Positions 62,765 through 64,000 of a DNA stretch of 64,000 nt are shown here, one piece after another. How positions within the stretch are numbered: position 1 is the stretch's first letter; the number at the start of each line of letters is the position of its first letter. Origin of the DNA: Clostridiaceae bacterium (GTDB lineage: Bacteria > Bacillota > Clostridia > Lachnospirales > Lachnospiraceae); contig QXWR01000013.1 in assembly GCA_009911065.1 (NCBI GenBank), forward strand, positions 1 to 64,000, in the 5' to 3' direction. The position numbers and the translations under genes were made by a program. Below the pieces are notes generated by a model. That model was not told where the DNA came from. It searched no databases and saw only the letters and a list, made by a program, of their open reading frames with translations.

Positions 62765-64000
62765 CTACACTTCAAAGATCAAGTCTCCATAACTTGGGAA
62801 TGGCCACAATTCTTTATCTACAATCATCTCCAAACGGTCTGCCGGTGCGCGAAGCGCTGCCATCGCTGGCACTACCTGGTCGTAATAAGCATGGGCCTTT
62901 GCCTTTCCATCTTCCATGGCTGCGCAGTTTTCTGTCACTTCGGTTAGAGTTGCTAACGCCAACTTCATATCTGATAATTTATCTGAGGTTTCCGTGAGAA
63001 GCTCAATCTGCACACTAGTATCTGCTTCTGGACATGCAGCTCTTACTGCATTGATGGAAGCTGCCAGCTGTGTAGCATATTTAATGGCAGCCGGAATAAT
63101 CTGTTTGCCAGCCATGTCAATCATAGTCCTTGCTTCTATATTAATTACCTTGGAATATGCCTCATACTCCACCTCGGCACGGGACTCCAGCTCTGCTCTG
63201 GTAAAAACTCCAAACTCCTCATACAGCTTTACTGCCTTCTCTGTAGTCAAAGCTGGAATCGCCTCCACCATGGAACGAATGTTGGGAAGCTGCCTCTTCT
63301 TGGCTTCCTCCACCCATGCGTCCGAATAGCCGTTGCCATTAAAAATTATTCTTCGGTGATCCTGAAGAAGTTTCTTAATCAGATCATGGACAGCCATATC
63401 GAAATTATCTGCCTTCTCAAGCTCATCTGCCGCCTCCTTGAAAGCTTCCGCCACAATGGTATTTAGTACCACATTTGGCGGTGCAACCGAATCGGAAGAT
63501 CCAACCATACGAAACTCAAATTTATTTCCCGTAAAGGCAAAGGGAGAAGTACGGTTCCGGTCTGTGGCATCCTGGTCCAAATCCGGGAGAGTGGCCACTC
63601 CGGTTTTTAATGTACCGCCTTTTTTAGAGTGAGTCGCCTCTCCTGTGCTGCACAGCTGATCAATCACATCCTCCAGCTGTTCCCCTAAAAATACCGAGAT
63701 AATGGCAGGAGGCGCTTCATTGGCTCCCAGACGATGATCATTTCCCACATCTGCTGCAGATTCCCGAAGCAAATCCCCATGAACATCCACAGCCTTTAAA
63801 ATACAAGCCAGAACCAGCAAAAACTGAATATTTTCATGTGGCGTTTCCCCTGGACTTAACAGATTTACCCCATCGTCTGAAGTCAAAGACCAGTTGTTAT
63901 GTTTTCCGGAACCATTGACTCCTGCAAAAGGCTTTTCATGGAGCAGACAAGTAAGCCCATGACGTCCTGCTACCTTTTTCAGCGTTTCCATAACCATCTG
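62765..64000 (-). CDS. glnN: Type III glutamine synthetase, C-terminal part (cut by window edge)
   Basis: About 411 residues of a GSIII enzyme; the N-terminal part lies beyond the window. The start at 63997 is not real. Seen are VNGSGKHNNWSLTS (ammonia/glutamate site), ESAADVGNDHRLGANEAPPA, NRTSPFAFTGNKFEFRMVGS and the long helical C-terminus typical of the roughly 700-residue GSIII (GlnN), distinct from GSI. It makes glutamine from glutamate, ammonia and ATP. Confidence 0.95.
   Translation of the reverse strand, partial: QMVMETLKKVAGRHGLTCLLHEKPFAGVNGSGKHNNWSLTSDDGVNLLSPGETPHENIQFLLVLACILKAVDVHGDLLRESAADVGNDHRLGANEAPPAIISVFLGEQLEDVIDQLCSTGEATHSKKGGTLKTGVATLPDLDQDATDRNRTSPFAFTGNKFEFRMVGSSDSVAPPNVVLNTIVAEAFKEAADELEKADNFDMAVHDLIKKLLQDHRRIIFNGNGYSDAWVEEAKKRQLPNIRSMVEAIPALTTEKAVKLYEEFGVFTRAELESRAEVEYEAYSKVINIEARTMIDMAGKQIIPAAIKYATQLAASINAVRAACPEADTSVQIELLTETSDKLSDMKLALATLTEVTENCAAMEDGKAKAHAYYDQVVPAMAALRAPADRLEMIVDKELWPFPSYGDLIFEV

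Noticed and set aside
1..64000. CRISPR arrays, tRNA or rRNA genes
   Set aside because: No regularly spaced direct repeats and no tRNA or rRNA-like sequence was noticed on reading.

Overview
The window reads as a chromosomal segment of a spore-forming Clostridia, most likely Lachnospiraceae. Pointers are strong AGGAGG ribosome binding sites, a SipL-like DUF3794/LysM spore protein, SpoIIID, a type III glutamine synthetase, a ChW-repeat L,D-transpeptidase, Trp/Tyr-rich cell-wall-binding repeats and mixed-strand operons typical of that family. No rRNA, tRNA or CRISPR array was seen.

Layout. 0-9 kb: a wall-binding surface protein, a hypothetical protein, an ABC-class ATPase plus a YmfI-like reductase, GreA, and a complete DctPQM TRAP transporter. 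9.3-21.7 kb (minus): a surface-polysaccharide operon with glycosyltransferases, two flippases, an ATP-grasp/DegT aminotransferase pair, a DUF2304/DUF2142 membrane pair, RfbC and an ABC export permease without its ATPase. 21.8-36.1 kb: an L,D-transpeptidase, a three-module glycosyltransferase, UDP-galactopyranose mutase, a GIY-YIG protein, SipL-like protein, CysE, a PrcB-like lipoprotein, an aldehyde dehydrogenase, a polytopic membrane protein and a secreted metallo-beta-lactamase-fold protein. 43.8-51 kb (minus): RtcB and a five-gene cassette matching the uncharacterised STM4011-STM4015 families. 51-62 kb (minus): a second polysaccharide operon encoding all four steps to GDP-D-glycero-alpha-D-manno-heptose, the CDP-glucose/3-deoxygenation branch (RfbF, RfbG, RfbH), LicD, two GT2 enzymes and a paralogue of the 33-kb membrane protein. 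The right edge cuts a glutamine synthetase.

The main discovery is at 36.2-43.8 kb. The sporulation regulator gene spoIIID is split in two by a 7.3-kb element carrying its own serine recombinase. The 5' part (codons 1-38, with an upstream sigma-E-like promoter) is at 43645-43776 and the 3' part is at 36206-36370. Joining them at a shared CATA restores an uninterrupted 91-residue SpoIIID, and the join falls exactly inside the conserved STVH-KDVT motif. This is the arrangement of the skin element in sigK, but in spoIIID. The recombinase gene ends inside one attachment site, and its promoter carries a 13-bp copy of the attB half-site. The rest of the element is decayed mobilisation DNA (MobC-like gene, DnaC remnant, oriT-like repeat), an AlbA_2/ATPase gene, and a TetR regulator divergent from three small genes. 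Whether excision is developmentally controlled is inference.
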